A stretch of 16,906 bases of DNA. Origin: CAZKVU01 sp964556475. Its GTDB lineage: Bacteria > Patescibacteriota > Microgenomatia > UBA1406 > HO2-37-13b. The position numbers were made by a program, and so were the translations under genes. Position 1 is the first letter of the stretch; each line of letters starts with the position of its first letter. The stretch is from contig CAZKVU010000018.1 in assembly GCA_964556475.1 (NCBI GenBank), positions 1 through 16,906 on the forward strand, given 5' to 3'. A model generated the notes under the pieces. The model saw only the letters and a program-made list of their open reading frames with translations, was not told the DNA's origin and did not search any database. Positions 7,842 to 15,354 of this stretch are shown here, one piece after another.

Positions 7842-8837
7842 ATGAAAAAATACAATAAAATAGCACTGTTCTCCTTCTTCGCTGGAGCTGCTTTAATGTT
7901 CCCACACAGAGCTCAAGCAGCAACTACTTGTGATTTTGCAACATCAGGAAATGTTATGAATCTTACTGCAAGTTGTACAACAGACAGTAGTGTGTTCATA
8001 CCAGACGGAATGACTCTTGACGGAAATCACTTCACAATTACAGCAGTTGACCCAGTAGGTGGCCATTTTAAAGGTGGTGTTGTTCAGAATGAAGGTACTT
8101 CTGCCTCAGTCAAAAACCTGACCATTGACACAGATAGTCTTACTAATGTTTGTGACGCAGGTGCTGACAGACTCAGAGGTATACTTTTTGAAGGAGCTTC
8201 AGGACTAATTACTCATAATAATGTTATGAACATTAATCAGGGACCAAGTGGATGTCAGGAAGGTAATGCAATTGAGGTCAGAAATGAACCTTTTGATGGT
8301 TCACATCCCGATACGCAGTCTGTTGAAATTGCTCATAACAATGTGACCGATTACCAAAAGACTGGTATTGTTGTAAATGGTGATGTGAATGGAAGCGTCC
8401 ATCATAATACTGTAGGTTCCTCGGTAACACAGGAAAACCTTGCCGCAAATTCAGTTCAATTTGGATTTGGAGCAACTGGTTCAATTGCACAAAATAATAT
8501 TTCAGGTAACCAGTGGTTAGGACCAAGTGACTTTGCAGCAACCGCCATTCTCTTGTTCGACTCAGAAAATGTTTCAATAACAAAGAATATCATTGCTGGA
8601 AATTCCGAAATTGGAATATATAACTCTGGATCTGGAAGCATCATTGACAACAACAAAGTCTCTGATGAGGGAATTGATTCCGCGACTCATGGTTATGACT
8701 ATGGGATCGGTAACTGGGGAACTAATGCTCTCATAACAAATAACAAAGTTAAGGGATTTGATAATCCTTATGACGGCGTTACGGGAGGTAAGAATAAGTC
8801 AATCCCAGGTGCACAGCCAAATAACGAGTGGTTTTAA
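7842..8837 (+). CDS. Secreted right-handed parallel beta-helix protein
   Basis: 331 residues from the ATG at 7842. An in-frame GTG at 7833 is part of the Shine-Dalgarno and is not the start. Residues 1-26 are a classical signal peptide: KKYNK, a hydrophobic core, then HRAQA before ATTC. The mature part contains about seven PbH1-like coils marked by asparagine-ladder turns: ITHNNV (123-128), IAHNNV (163-168), VHHNTV (186-191), IAQNNI (215-220), ITKNII (246-251), IIDNNK (267-272) and ITNNKV (298-303). The fold is that of pectate-lyase/NosD-type surface proteins, but no catalytic residues can be assigned, so enzyme or adhesin are both open. Four cysteines (30, 45, 104, 138) could form disulfides outside the cell. 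No sorting signal or C-terminal anchor is seen. Confidence 0.88.
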   Translation: MKKYNKIALFSFFAGAALMFPHRAQAATTCDFATSGNVMNLTASCTTDSSVFIPDGMTLDGNHFTITAVDPVGGHFKGGVVQNEGTSASVKNLTIDTDSLTNVCDAGADRLRGILFEGASGLITHNNVMNINQGPSGCQEGNAIEVRNEPFDGSHPDTQSVEIAHNNVTDYQKTGIVVNGDVNGSVHHNTVGSSVTQENLAANSVQFGFGATGSIAQNNISGNQWLGPSDFAATAILLFDSENVSITKNIIAGNSEIGIYNSGSGSIIDNNKVSDEGIDSATHGYDYGIGNWGTNALITNNKVKGFDNPYDGVTGGKNKSIPGAQPNNEWF

Positions 8838-8853
8838 AGGAAATATGATTAAA

Positions 8854-8888
8854 AAACTAAACTCACTTTCGAGTGGGTTTAGTTTTTT
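8854..8888 (+). terminator. Strong intrinsic terminator with TTCG loop
   Basis: AAACTAAACTCACT (8854-8867) pairs with AGTGGGTTTAGTTT (8872-8885) over 14 positions (one T-G wobble) around the tetraloop TTCG, and the T run continues to 8888. It ends the beta-helix transcript 17 bases after the stop and would also work moderately on the minus strand because the left arm begins with an A run. Confidence 0.92.
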
Positions 8889-8897
8889 GTCTAGATC

Positions 8898-8906
8898 TGG
8901 TATGAT
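8898..8906 (+). promoter_or_regulatory. Extended -10 promoter, near-leaderless start
   Basis: TG-G-TATGAT (8898-8906) starts 10 bases after the terminator and ends 10 bases before the ATG at 8917, giving a leader of a few bases with no SD. Confidence 0.6.
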
Positions 8907-8916
8907 ATGAATCCTT

Positions 8917-9186
8917 ATGTCACATCCAGAAGGTCCACCTGGTGTTCCAGCACCAGTAACGTTTGAAACTGCCCAAGCATTTTGCAGATGGGCAAGTAGC
9001 CAATCAGGTGAAAGGCTTAGCTTACCATCAGAAGCTCAGCTTACTGCTGCTCTATATCAAGGTGTTGTGGTAACTTTGGGGCCTGAATGGACAAATGAAG
9101 GCTATATTATGGATGGCGACACTCTGTCCTGCAATAAATCTCCAGAACCCGGTGCTACAGCATACTTCAGGCCTATACGACTTTAA
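8917..9186 (+). CDS. Miniature FGE-sulfatase (SUMF1)/C-type-lectin-fold-like protein
   Basis: 89 residues with no signal peptide. Residues 13-42 follow the formylglycine-generating-enzyme pattern: PVTFETAQAFCRWASSQSG, then RLSLPSEAQ, matching the family's PV..V.W.DA.AYC.W and RLPTEAEWE. A shortened middle follows (GPEWTNEG at 55-62, the position of the usual GNVWEW), then YFRPIRL at the end (the usual GFR..R). Canonical FGE domains are more than twice this length. The catalytic cysteine pair of true FGE is not recognisable (C23 and C72 are the only cysteines), so a binding rather than oxidising role is more likely. It has its own promoter between the terminator and mgtA. The ORF is intact, so it is a compact protein rather than an obvious pseudogene, though descent from a truncated larger gene is possible. 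Confidence 0.75.
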   Translation: MSHPEGPPGVPAPVTFETAQAFCRWASSQSGERLSLPSEAQLTAALYQGVVVTLGPEWTNEGYIMDGDTLSCNKSPEPGATAYFRPIRL

Positions 9187-9232
9187 TCGCTAGATCCTCA
9201 ACAGACTTCTTTTATCGCCTTCCGTATAGATG

Positions 9233-9238
9233 TACAAT
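9233..9238 (+). promoter_or_regulatory. -10 box placing mgtA-like gene on a leaderless mRNA
   Basis: TACAAT ends 7 bases before the ATG at 9246. There is no SD and no room for a leader, so the Mg2+-sensing 5' leaders known upstream of other mgtA genes are absent here. The -35 region is weak. Confidence 0.55.
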
Positions 9239-9245
9239 AAATTAC

Positions 9246-11756
9246 ATGCATGCCCAGGAATATTTAAAGGAAGAGCTTTTCACGAAATTAGATACATCTG
9301 AAAACGGATTAGGCAATATAGAAGCAGCTACACGACTTCAAAATAACGGAAAGAACGTCATCGAAAAGGATAAGAAAAAATCACCGATGCGGCTCCTGCT
9401 CGCACAATTCGAAAACTGGCTCATGGTGTCGCTGCTTATTGCTGCTGGTGTTTCATTTTTTCTCGGTGACAAGGTTGATGCCCTTGTCATTATAGGGCTC
9501 GTGTTTTTCAGTGTTATTCTTGGCTTTGCTCAGGAGTACCGCGCGGAAAAAGCACTGGAAAAGTTAGCAGAATTCATATCAAACAATTCAAAAGTAAAAC
9601 GTGACAATGAGTGGGTTGAAATTGACAGTGAAAAACTGGTCGTTGGAGATGTTGTCGAATTACGAATAGGCGATGTTGTTCCCGCAGACATCCGCCTTTT
9701 CGAAATCGATGGTTTGACGACGAATGAATCCGCTTTGACCGGAGAATCTGCTCCAATTCTGAAATCCACTGATCCTGTTCGGGGTAGTGAACCGCAGGAT
9801 CTGAAAAATATCGCATTTATGGGGACAACTGTTTCAGAAGGTATTGGTAAAGGTGTTGTGGTTGCTATTGGCTCTCAAACTTTTTTCGGTCAAACTGCCT
9901 CGATCTTAGGGAAAGAAGAACCCGAAACAGAATTTCAAAAACAAACTCGTTCATTCAGTAAATTCCTCTTCAAAGTTATTTTCGTGATGTCAGTATTTGT
10001 TTTTGTCGTTAACTCTGCACTTCACAAAGGGGTATTAAATTCATTCCTGTTTGCAGTGGCACTTGCTGTAGGAATTACACCAGAACTTTTGCCAGCAATC
10101 ATCACGATTACTTTATCACAAGGAGCTCTCAAAATTGCGAAAAAAAAAGTTATCGTAAAAAAACTAATCTCGACAGAAGGACTTGGCAACATTGACACAC
10201 TGTGTACTGATAAAACAGGAACATTGACAAAAGGGGAGTTTACATTGGCAGGGTATCAAAACCTTCAAAAGAAATCTGATAATAATGTCCTGACAAAGGC
10301 CCTCATTTGCATAAGCGGAGAAGTTAAGGGCGGTCATTTTATCGCAACCAATCCAATAGACAGAGCATTGTGGCATAGTAATGAAGCAAAGCATAACAAA
10401 TCAGCCGTCGCATCATACAAACTTCTTGATGAAAACGAGTTTGATTTTACTCGAAGGCGGATAAGTGTTCTTGTGCACCACGATCATGAAACATCGCTCA
10501 TTGTTAAGGGCTCAATTGAATCAATAGCACCAATCTGTACTGGTGGACACGATCATCAGAATCACATTCTTGATGAAGCACATGAGCTGGAGAATCAGGG
10601 ATTTCGGGTAATTGGCATCGGAGAAAAAAAACTACACAAGGAAAAATCGACTGCTGCTGATGAAAAGGATATAGAGTTTCTGGGTTTTCTGCTTTTTAGC
10701 GATCCTATAAAGGAATCAGCTATAAAGGCTCTGCAAAAATTAAAAAATCTAGGAGTGAATATCAAGATTCTTAGTGGTGATAGCGCAATTGTAACTGCTC
10801 ATGTCGCAAAAAATGTGGGCTTCGACATTGATAAAGAAAAAATTGTCACAGGAGATGAACTTACAAAACTAACGGTTTCACAGTTTGAACAGATTGTGAA
10901 GGAAACCACGTTATTTGCCCGGGTAACTCCTGAACAAAAATATCGCATTGTTTTATCGCTCAATAAAGAAAATCACATTGTTGGATATTTGGGAGATGGC
11001 ATTAATGACGCACCTGCATTAAAAACCGCTGATGTCGGTATTGCAGTTGATAGTGGTGCCATGGTAGCAAAAGAAGCCGCAGATATTATTCTACTCAGGA
11101 AAGATTTAGAGGTTCTTGCAGAAGGAATTGAAACAGGGAGAAAAACATATGGCAACATTATGAAATATATCCTTAATACTATCAGCGCTAATTACGGTAA
11201 TATGATTACTGTTTCTCTATCATCGCTCTTTCTTAAATTCATTCCGCTACTCCCCTCGCAAATTCTCCTTAATAATTTTATAAGTGATATTCCTCTTTTC
11301 GCAGTTGCGACTGATAATGTTGATGGAGATTTCGTCCGCAAACCGAAACGTTGGAATATGGGAACAATAGGCAGTTTTATGCTGTACTTTGGGTTACTCA
11401 GTTCTTTGTTTGATCTGCTCCTGATTCTACCCATGGTATATCTCTGGCATACATCTCCGCCACTTTTTAGAACCGCCTGGTTTATTGAATCATCACTGTC
11501 TGAAATGGTCGTAACATTTGCCATTCGCACTAAATTGCCGTTTTATAAAAGCATGCCAAGCACTTTACTAATCGCCCTTACCATTGTATCGAGCGGGGCA
11601 GTAATACTTTTACCAATGACACTCTTCGGAAAAACATTTTTTGAATTCTCATCAATTCCACCATTTATCTGGATATGGATCGCCTGTGTTGTCGTGACAT
11701 ATTTCTGCGCAATTGAAATTGCGAAACATATATTCTTTTCAAAATTTGAACTATAG
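9246..11756 (+). CDS. mgtA: P-type ATPase, Mg2+-import (MgtA/P3B) type
   Basis: 836 residues. The actuator domain carries TGES at 165-168. TM4 has the motif AVGITPELLPAI with PE at 279-280. The phosphorylation site is D322 in CTDKTGTLT. The nucleotide-binding region has KGS at 421-423, and the hinge has GDGINDAP from 583. TM1-2 lie at about 58-95, and the C-terminal TM cluster runs from about 650. The PELLP motif (calcium pumps have PEGLP) and the TM6 region QILLNNFISDIPLFAVATDNVD...P-RWN closely follow MgtA/MgtB, which import Mg2+ under limitation. The protein is about 60 residues shorter than enterobacterial MgtA, mostly at the N-terminus. Mg2+ specificity is inferred from these motifs. The first ATG at 9246 is in frame; the ATG at 9250 is not. 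Confidence 0.92.
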   Translation: MHAQEYLKEELFTKLDTSENGLGNIEAATRLQNNGKNVIEKDKKKSPMRLLLAQFENWLMVSLLIAAGVSFFLGDKVDALVIIGLVFFSVILGFAQEYRAEKALEKLAEFISNNSKVKRDNEWVEIDSEKLVVGDVVELRIGDVVPADIRLFEIDGLTTNESALTGESAPILKSTDPVRGSEPQDLKNIAFMGTTVSEGIGKGVVVAIGSQTFFGQTASILGKEEPETEFQKQTRSFSKFLFKVIFVMSVFVFVVNSALHKGVLNSFLFAVALAVGITPELLPAIITITLSQGALKIAKKKVIVKKLISTEGLGNIDTLCTDKTGTLTKGEFTLAGYQNLQKKSDNNVLTKALICISGEVKGGHFIATNPIDRALWHSNEAKHNKSAVASYKLLDENEFDFTRRRISVLVHHDHETSLIVKGSIESIAPICTGGHDHQNHILDEAHELENQGFRVIGIGEKKLHKEKSTAADEKDIEFLGFLLFSDPIKESAIKALQKLKNLGVNIKILSGDSAIVTAHVAKNVGFDIDKEKIVTGDELTKLTVSQFEQIVKETTLFARVTPEQKYRIVLSLNKENHIVGYLGDGINDAPALKTADVGIAVDSGAMVAKEAADIILLRKDLEVLAEGIETGRKTYGNIMKYILNTISANYGNMITVSLSSLFLKFIPLLPSQILLNNFISDIPLFAVATDNVDGDFVRKPKRWNMGTIGSFMLYFGLLSSLFDLLLILPMVYLWHTSPPLFRTAWFIESSLSEMVVTFAIRTKLPFYKSMPSTLLIALTIVSSGAVILLPMTLFGKTFFEFSSIPPFIWIWIACVVVTYFCAIEIAKHIFFSKFEL

Positions 11757-11757
11757 T
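11752..11757 (+). promoter_or_regulatory. -10 box overlapping the mgtA stop codon
   Basis: TATAGT overlaps the TAG stop of the ATPase gene and ends 8 bases before the next ATG at 11766, the same near-leaderless spacing as elsewhere in the block. Read-through from the ATPase promoter is an alternative, as the genes are 9 bases apart. Confidence 0.45.
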
Positions 11758-11765
11758 AATAGTAT

Positions 11766-12077
11766 ATGTACGTACAGAAACATCGTCATCATCAAAAAAG
11801 AAAAAGGAATAAAAAATATCCACTAACAGCTTTTGACTACGTTATCTATTTTATTGCATTCTTTGCACCAATTATTACGATCTCACAACTACTTACAGTT
11901 TGGGTAGATAAAAAAATTGATGGTGTCGCTTCTATAACATGGGCTTCATATGCAGTCATGGCATTTCTATGGATGTTATACGGTATAAAACATAAAGAAA
12001 AACCCATTATTTTTAGTAATGCCATGATGTTTGTGATTGACACGCTCATCGTAATTGGCGTTATGATACAGAGTTAA
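11766..12077 (+). CDS. SemiSWEET / PQ-loop small transporter
   Basis: 103 residues with a basic N-terminal tail (about 1-18) and three membrane helices at about 22-46, 55-74 and 81-100. This is the three-helix bundle of bacterial SemiSWEETs, which dimerise to make a sugar-type facilitator. Family marks are I-S40-Q41 in place of the usual P-Q in TM1, the segment KKIDGVASITWASY, W69...Y72-G73 at the end of TM2, and N85 in TM3 (IIFSNAMMF), the substrate-pocket asparagine position. The PQ-to-SQ change is unusual but other positions fit. It lies 9 bases after the ATPase gene and converges on the exchanger gene, with only 17 bases between stops. Confidence 0.85.
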   Translation: MYVQKHRHHQKRKRNKKYPLTAFDYVIYFIAFFAPIITISQLLTVWVDKKIDGVASITWASYAVMAFLWMLYGIKHKEKPIIFSNAMMFVIDTLIVIGVMIQS

Positions 12078-12094
12078 GCTAAACGCGTTATTAC

Positions 12095-13042
12095 CTATTG
12101 CGAGAGCATGTAAAGAATAAAAAAAAGCAGTAATACTAAACCAATATAGCGTGGTGGCTTTCTGCCCTTATAATACATAAGTACTGCAACAAATCCTGCT
12201 GTTGAACCACCAAGCCATAACCACTCTTTAATTTGAATATGTATAGGGTGTTGTATAAGAGCAATAAATCCGCCAACAAGCAGTAAATTGTACACATTAC
12301 TCCCTATGATATTACCAACAGTGATTTTTTCTTGATTATCTCCTTGACTAAAAAAAGTTGTGAACAGTTCTGGGAGTGATGTTGCTATAGCGGTTAGTGT
12401 AAAACCAAGGATAGTAGTTGAAATGCCGCTTACATGAGATAAAGCTTGTACACTGTCAACAACAAAAATACCACCTACTATTATTCCACTGACTAATAAA
12501 ATCACAAACAATAATGAACTCAGGCTAAGTCGCTCCTTCTTTTGATTTTTAAAACGCATTTTATCTTCATGTACTCTTCCATAAATTGCCATTAAATACT
12601 CTAAGATAGTGACTCCTAATGCAGAACCAACTAAAATGATCCCTGCATATGCACCTAAAACGGGATAAAACTGTACAAAGCAAAAAAGCAATGTTGCAAG
12701 AATAAGAACGAAAATATTTTGTTGCGTTTTTGTTTTTCCAATGCGAAGTTTACCTATGAAGAGACCTATCGGAAGCACTAACAATATATTAACAATATTG
12801 GATCCAATAATATTCCCAACGGCAAGTCCTGGGTCACCCTGTAAGACTGAAATAATCGAAACAGTTAATTCTGGCAATGAGGTACCTATTGCAACAATCG
12901 TAATGCCGATGATCAGCGGGGATATTTTAAAAATACGTGAAAACCGTTGGGCAAGTTGAACTATTTTCTGTGTCGAAAATAATAACAAAGTAAGACCTAA
13001 ACAAAATTTAAGCAAGATTATCAGCATAATCCAGTCTAACAT
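12095..13042 (-). CDS. Na+/Ca2+-exchanger family protein (CaCA, YrbG-like)
   Basis: 315 residues from the ATG at 13042. A longer in-frame reading to 13270 would run across the divergent promoter and into the neighbouring gene, and its extra 76 residues look non-coding; AAGGAAG lies just upstream of this ATG. The two alpha repeats are clear: G46..AIGTSLPELT (to 60) with GNIIGSN at 76-82, and G213..AIATSLPELF (to 227) with GNIIGSN at 243-249. The ion-binding glutamates are E58 and E225 and asparagines N82 and N249. A hydrophilic loop lies at about 155-175 (RVHEDKMRFKNQKKER). The length equals YrbG-type bacterial exchangers with ten helices. It would exchange Ca2+ or another cation against Na+ or H+ at the inner membrane; direction and ion are not readable. 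Confidence 0.92.
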   Translation of the reverse strand: MLDWIMLIILLKFCLGLTLLLFSTQKIVQLAQRFSRIFKISPLIIGITIVAIGTSLPELTVSIISVLQGDPGLAVGNIIGSNIVNILLVLPIGLFIGKLRIGKTKTQQNIFVLILATLLFCFVQFYPVLGAYAGIILVGSALGVTILEYLMAIYGRVHEDKMRFKNQKKERLSLSSLLFVILLVSGIIVGGIFVVDSVQALSHVSGISTTILGFTLTAIATSLPELFTTFFSQGDNQEKITVGNIIGSNVYNLLLVGGFIALIQHPIHIQIKEWLWLGGSTAGFVAVLMYYKGRKPPRYIGLVLLLFFILYMLSQ

Positions 13043-13052
13043 ATATTCTTCC

Positions 13053-13081
13053 TTGCTTTTGAAAAATTTTCCTATTATAAT
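13053..13081 (+). promoter_or_regulatory. Bidirectional promoter with palindromic -10
   Basis: On the plus strand TTGCTT (13053-13058), a 17-base spacer and TATAAT (13076-13081) lie 13 bases before the antiporter ATG at 13095. The sequence CTATTATAATAG (13071-13082 region) is self-complementary, so the minus strand also reads TATAAT (plus-strand 13074-13079), placed to start the exchanger message about 25 bases before its ATG at 13042. The minus -35 region is poor. The two divergent cation-transport genes thus share one promoter core. Confidence 0.7.
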
Positions 13082-13094
13082 AGCCTTTTCATTT

Positions 13095-15050
13095 ATGGAA
13101 GGCCATTTACTTGTAGAACTCGTAATCTTTGCAACAATGTTCCTCGTCGGAATTGCATTTGTTACACCACTTACAAAGAGGTTAGCATTTCCGTATACTG
13201 TCGCACTTTTGTTTGCTGGTTTTATTGCACAATTTATTACACACAGTTTTGAGCTTGAATCACATATCATCCTCTCACCCGATGTTATTTTTTACATTTT
13301 ACTTCCGATACTTTTATTTGAAGGTGCATTTCATATAAACTTCCATCAATTTAGACTGCAATTCAAAACAATCACTGCATTTGCAACACTTGGTTTATTA
13401 ATCTCAATTTTTGTTGTTGCTTTTGGTTTGAACTATTTGGTCGGGCTTGATTTTGGAGCATCATTACTATTTGGTGCTATTATTTCAGCAACAGATCCGA
13501 TTGCAGTACTTGCGTTATTTAAACATTTGGGTGGACCAAAACGTCTTGCGCTTCTTGCCGATGGAGAAAGCATGTTCAATGATGCAACGGGCGTTGTGGC
13601 TTTCAGAGTTATTTCTGCTTTTATTATTGCCGGCAATGCATTCACAACACAAGCTGTTCTAAGTGGATTTGGTAGCTTTGTTTATATTTTTATCGGAAGC
13701 ATTATTCTCGGACTTGCACTCGGATATATAACCTCTATCTTTATTGCAAAAATTGAAAATGAACCGCTGATTGAATCAACACTTACTGTTGCGCTCGCAC
13801 TTGGCTCCTTTATCATTGCAGAGCATTATTTCCACCTGTCTGGGGTTATCAGCACTGTTATGGCAGGAATCACCTTAAGCCATGTTGGACGGACTCGTAT
13901 TTCCCGACAAGTTATTCACTTTATTGAGGAACTCTGGGGATTCCTTGGATTTATAGCTGTCTCAATGGTTTTCTTCTTTGCAGCATATAATCTTGATGTC
14001 AACATTTTCACCAATAACTTACCACTTATTGGTGCAGCGATAATCATGGTGCTTGCAGCCCGCGCCATTTCTGTATATGGGACTGCTATCATCACAAATA
14101 AATTAGCTTTCTTCAAAGACGAACCGAACGTTCCACTTTCATGGCTTCACATTTTGAATTGGGGTGGTTTACGAGGTGTTATCCCACTTGTGCTCGTCTA
14201 TTCTTTACCAGAAACATATGAATATCGGGAAGAAATGCTCGCCTTCACACTGGGAGCACTTCTCTTTACCTTAATTATTAATGGATTAACTATAAAGACA
14301 CTGCTACTTAAACTTGGCTTAAATAAGCCATCGAAAGAAGAAGAGATTGTTGAACTTGAAGTAGCACTATTTGAAACGGAAAAACAAATAGAAAGATTAA
14401 AGCAACTCAACACCGAAGAATTTGACAAAAAAACTATTGCGGCATATGTATCAGACCTACAAGATGTTATAAAAGATCACAAAAAGGAACTATCTATACT
14501 TGGGACATCAGAGAACATACTTAGTAGTGTTAAACTTCAGGCAATTCAGATTCAACGAGACGTCATTGAAGACTTGTTTGAAAGAGGATACATTAATGAA
14601 AATGCCTATTTTGAATATGATTCACAACTTGATCTTCAGCAGGATGCTATCGAATACCCTCGAACATTTGGTCATTTCTACGGAAGGGAGCGACTTGGTG
14701 TTGTATCATCACGAATTTCCTACCGAAAAAGACTGAAAAACATTAGAAAAGTTATGAGTACATTACCAATCTTAGAAAACATACTTAGAGTTTCTGAAGA
14801 AGATGTAATTCTAGAACGTTTTTCATTGATTAAATCCCGTATCATTGCAAATAATGAGGTTGTTGAATTTTTAGAAAGAAACAAAATTATTTTTAGAAAA
14901 AATAAAGAATTGATGAAATCAGTTACCGAAGTTGAATCGATCTATAAAAATTTCCTTAAAGAAAATCATAAAGAACTCAATTCAATTCAAAAAAAATATC
15001 CACGGATTGTTAATTACTACCAAGAAAATCTACTTTCACAGCTGATTTAA
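13095..15050 (+). CDS. CPA1-family Na+/H+ antiporter with cytoplasmic C-terminal domain
   Basis: 651 residues from ATG 13095. An in-frame TTG at 13053 lies inside the -35 element, so it is not the start. Twelve or so membrane helices occupy residues 1-405. Diagnostic motifs are LLPILLFEGAFHINF (69-83), ATDPIAV with D134 (132-138), the ion-binding pair N162-D163 in GESMFNDATG, and GGLRGVIPL (357-365) in the late helices. After residue 410 there is a charged helical cytoplasmic region of about 240 residues, starting KPSKEEEIVELEVALFETE, typical of NhaP-type regulation by pH or ions, though no named domain is recognisable. It exchanges Na+ (or K+) for H+. No SD is seen; the leader is short. It is divergent from the Ca2+/cation exchanger. 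Confidence 0.94.
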   Translation: MEGHLLVELVIFATMFLVGIAFVTPLTKRLAFPYTVALLFAGFIAQFITHSFELESHIILSPDVIFYILLPILLFEGAFHINFHQFRLQFKTITAFATLGLLISIFVVAFGLNYLVGLDFGASLLFGAIISATDPIAVLALFKHLGGPKRLALLADGESMFNDATGVVAFRVISAFIIAGNAFTTQAVLSGFGSFVYIFIGSIILGLALGYITSIFIAKIENEPLIESTLTVALALGSFIIAEHYFHLSGVISTVMAGITLSHVGRTRISRQVIHFIEELWGFLGFIAVSMVFFFAAYNLDVNIFTNNLPLIGAAIIMVLAARAISVYGTAIITNKLAFFKDEPNVPLSWLHILNWGGLRGVIPLVLVYSLPETYEYREEMLAFTLGALLFTLIINGLTIKTLLLKLGLNKPSKEEEIVELEVALFETEKQIERLKQLNTEEFDKKTIAAYVSDLQDVIKDHKKELSILGTSENILSSVKLQAIQIQRDVIEDLFERGYINENAYFEYDSQLDLQQDAIEYPRTFGHFYGRERLGVVSSRISYRKRLKNIRKVMSTLPILENILRVSEEDVILERFSLIKSRIIANNEVVEFLERNKIIFRKNKELMKSVTEVESIYKNFLKENHKELNSIQKKYPRIVNYYQENLLSQLI

Positions 15051-15094
15051 GCTTTATACAAACCCAACAAATCTTGTCGATAATATTCTATAGG

Positions 15095-15123
15095 TTGATG
15101 AAATTCATACGCTTATGTATAAT
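15095..15123 (+). promoter_or_regulatory. Promoter with no ORF directly behind it
   Basis: TTGATG (15095-15100), a 17-base spacer and TATAAT (15118-15123) form as good a promoter as that of the RND operon. Transcription would start near 15130. The first ATG behind it (15138) opens only five codons, so the transcript begins with the hairpin at 15132-15159 and then runs into the structured region before the second antiporter. Confidence 0.65.
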
Positions 15124-15131
15124 TAATGTTT

Positions 15132-15159
15132 TCATTTATGCGTTTGCAAGCATAAATGA
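15132..15159 (+). repeat. Perfect 10-bp inverted repeat
   Basis: TCATTTATGC (15132-15141) and GCATAAATGA (15150-15159) flank the 8-base loop GTTTGCAA. It lies 82 bases after the antiporter stop. It could terminate that transcript, although there is no clean T run, or form the 5'-end hairpin of the RNA started by the promoter at 15095-15123. Confidence 0.7.
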
Positions 15160-15231
15160 TATTATTTCGCACCTTGATAACACGGCGCATATTTGATTTT
15201 CTATCATAATATAGGCTTTTTTTACCTCAAT

Positions 15232-15310
15232 TGTCTAGAAATCTGCTGTGAGTTATTAACAACATATTTTTGTGGTTATGTCTTAATAATTGACAGCGGA
15301 TTTCTAGGCA
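15232..15310 (+). ncRNA. Long imperfect hairpin of about 33 base pairs
   Basis: Left arm 15232-15266 pairs with right arm 15277-15310. Blocks are CTAGAAATC/GATTTCTAG (15235-15243/15299-15307), GCTGT/ACAGC (15245-15249/15293-15297), TTATTAA/TTAATAA (15253-15259/15283-15289) and ACATA/TATGT (15262-15266/15277-15281). The intervening positions T34-G, T44-G and G52-T (last digits of 15234, 15244, 15252) are G-U pairs in RNA. Only G50/G92 and a C60-A61/C82 internal loop remain unpaired. The loop is TTTTTGTGGT. The G-U pairs fit selection on an RNA rather than on a DNA palindrome. It sits at the composition change from AT-rich to GC-richer DNA. A mobile-element remnant (MITE-like) is the alternative. 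Confidence 0.6.
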
Positions 15311-15354
15311 TGTTCTCGAAATCTCAGCGCTCAACTAAGGAGGTAATCCTCGAG

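Noticed and set aside
8917..9186. Diversity-generating retroelement target gene
   Set aside because: No reverse transcriptase, accessory gene or near-identical template repeat is seen in the window.
9187..9245. Mg2+ riboswitch (M-box or mgtL-type leader) before the mgtA-like gene
   Set aside because: The gap is only 59 bases, the -10 box is 7 bases from the ATG, and no folded leader is possible.
13043..13270. N-terminal extension of the CaCA exchanger to 391 residues
   Set aside because: It overlaps the divergent antiporter gene and the shared promoter, has a non-coding-like composition, and the shorter start at 13042 has an upstream AAGGAAG and begins directly at the first helix.
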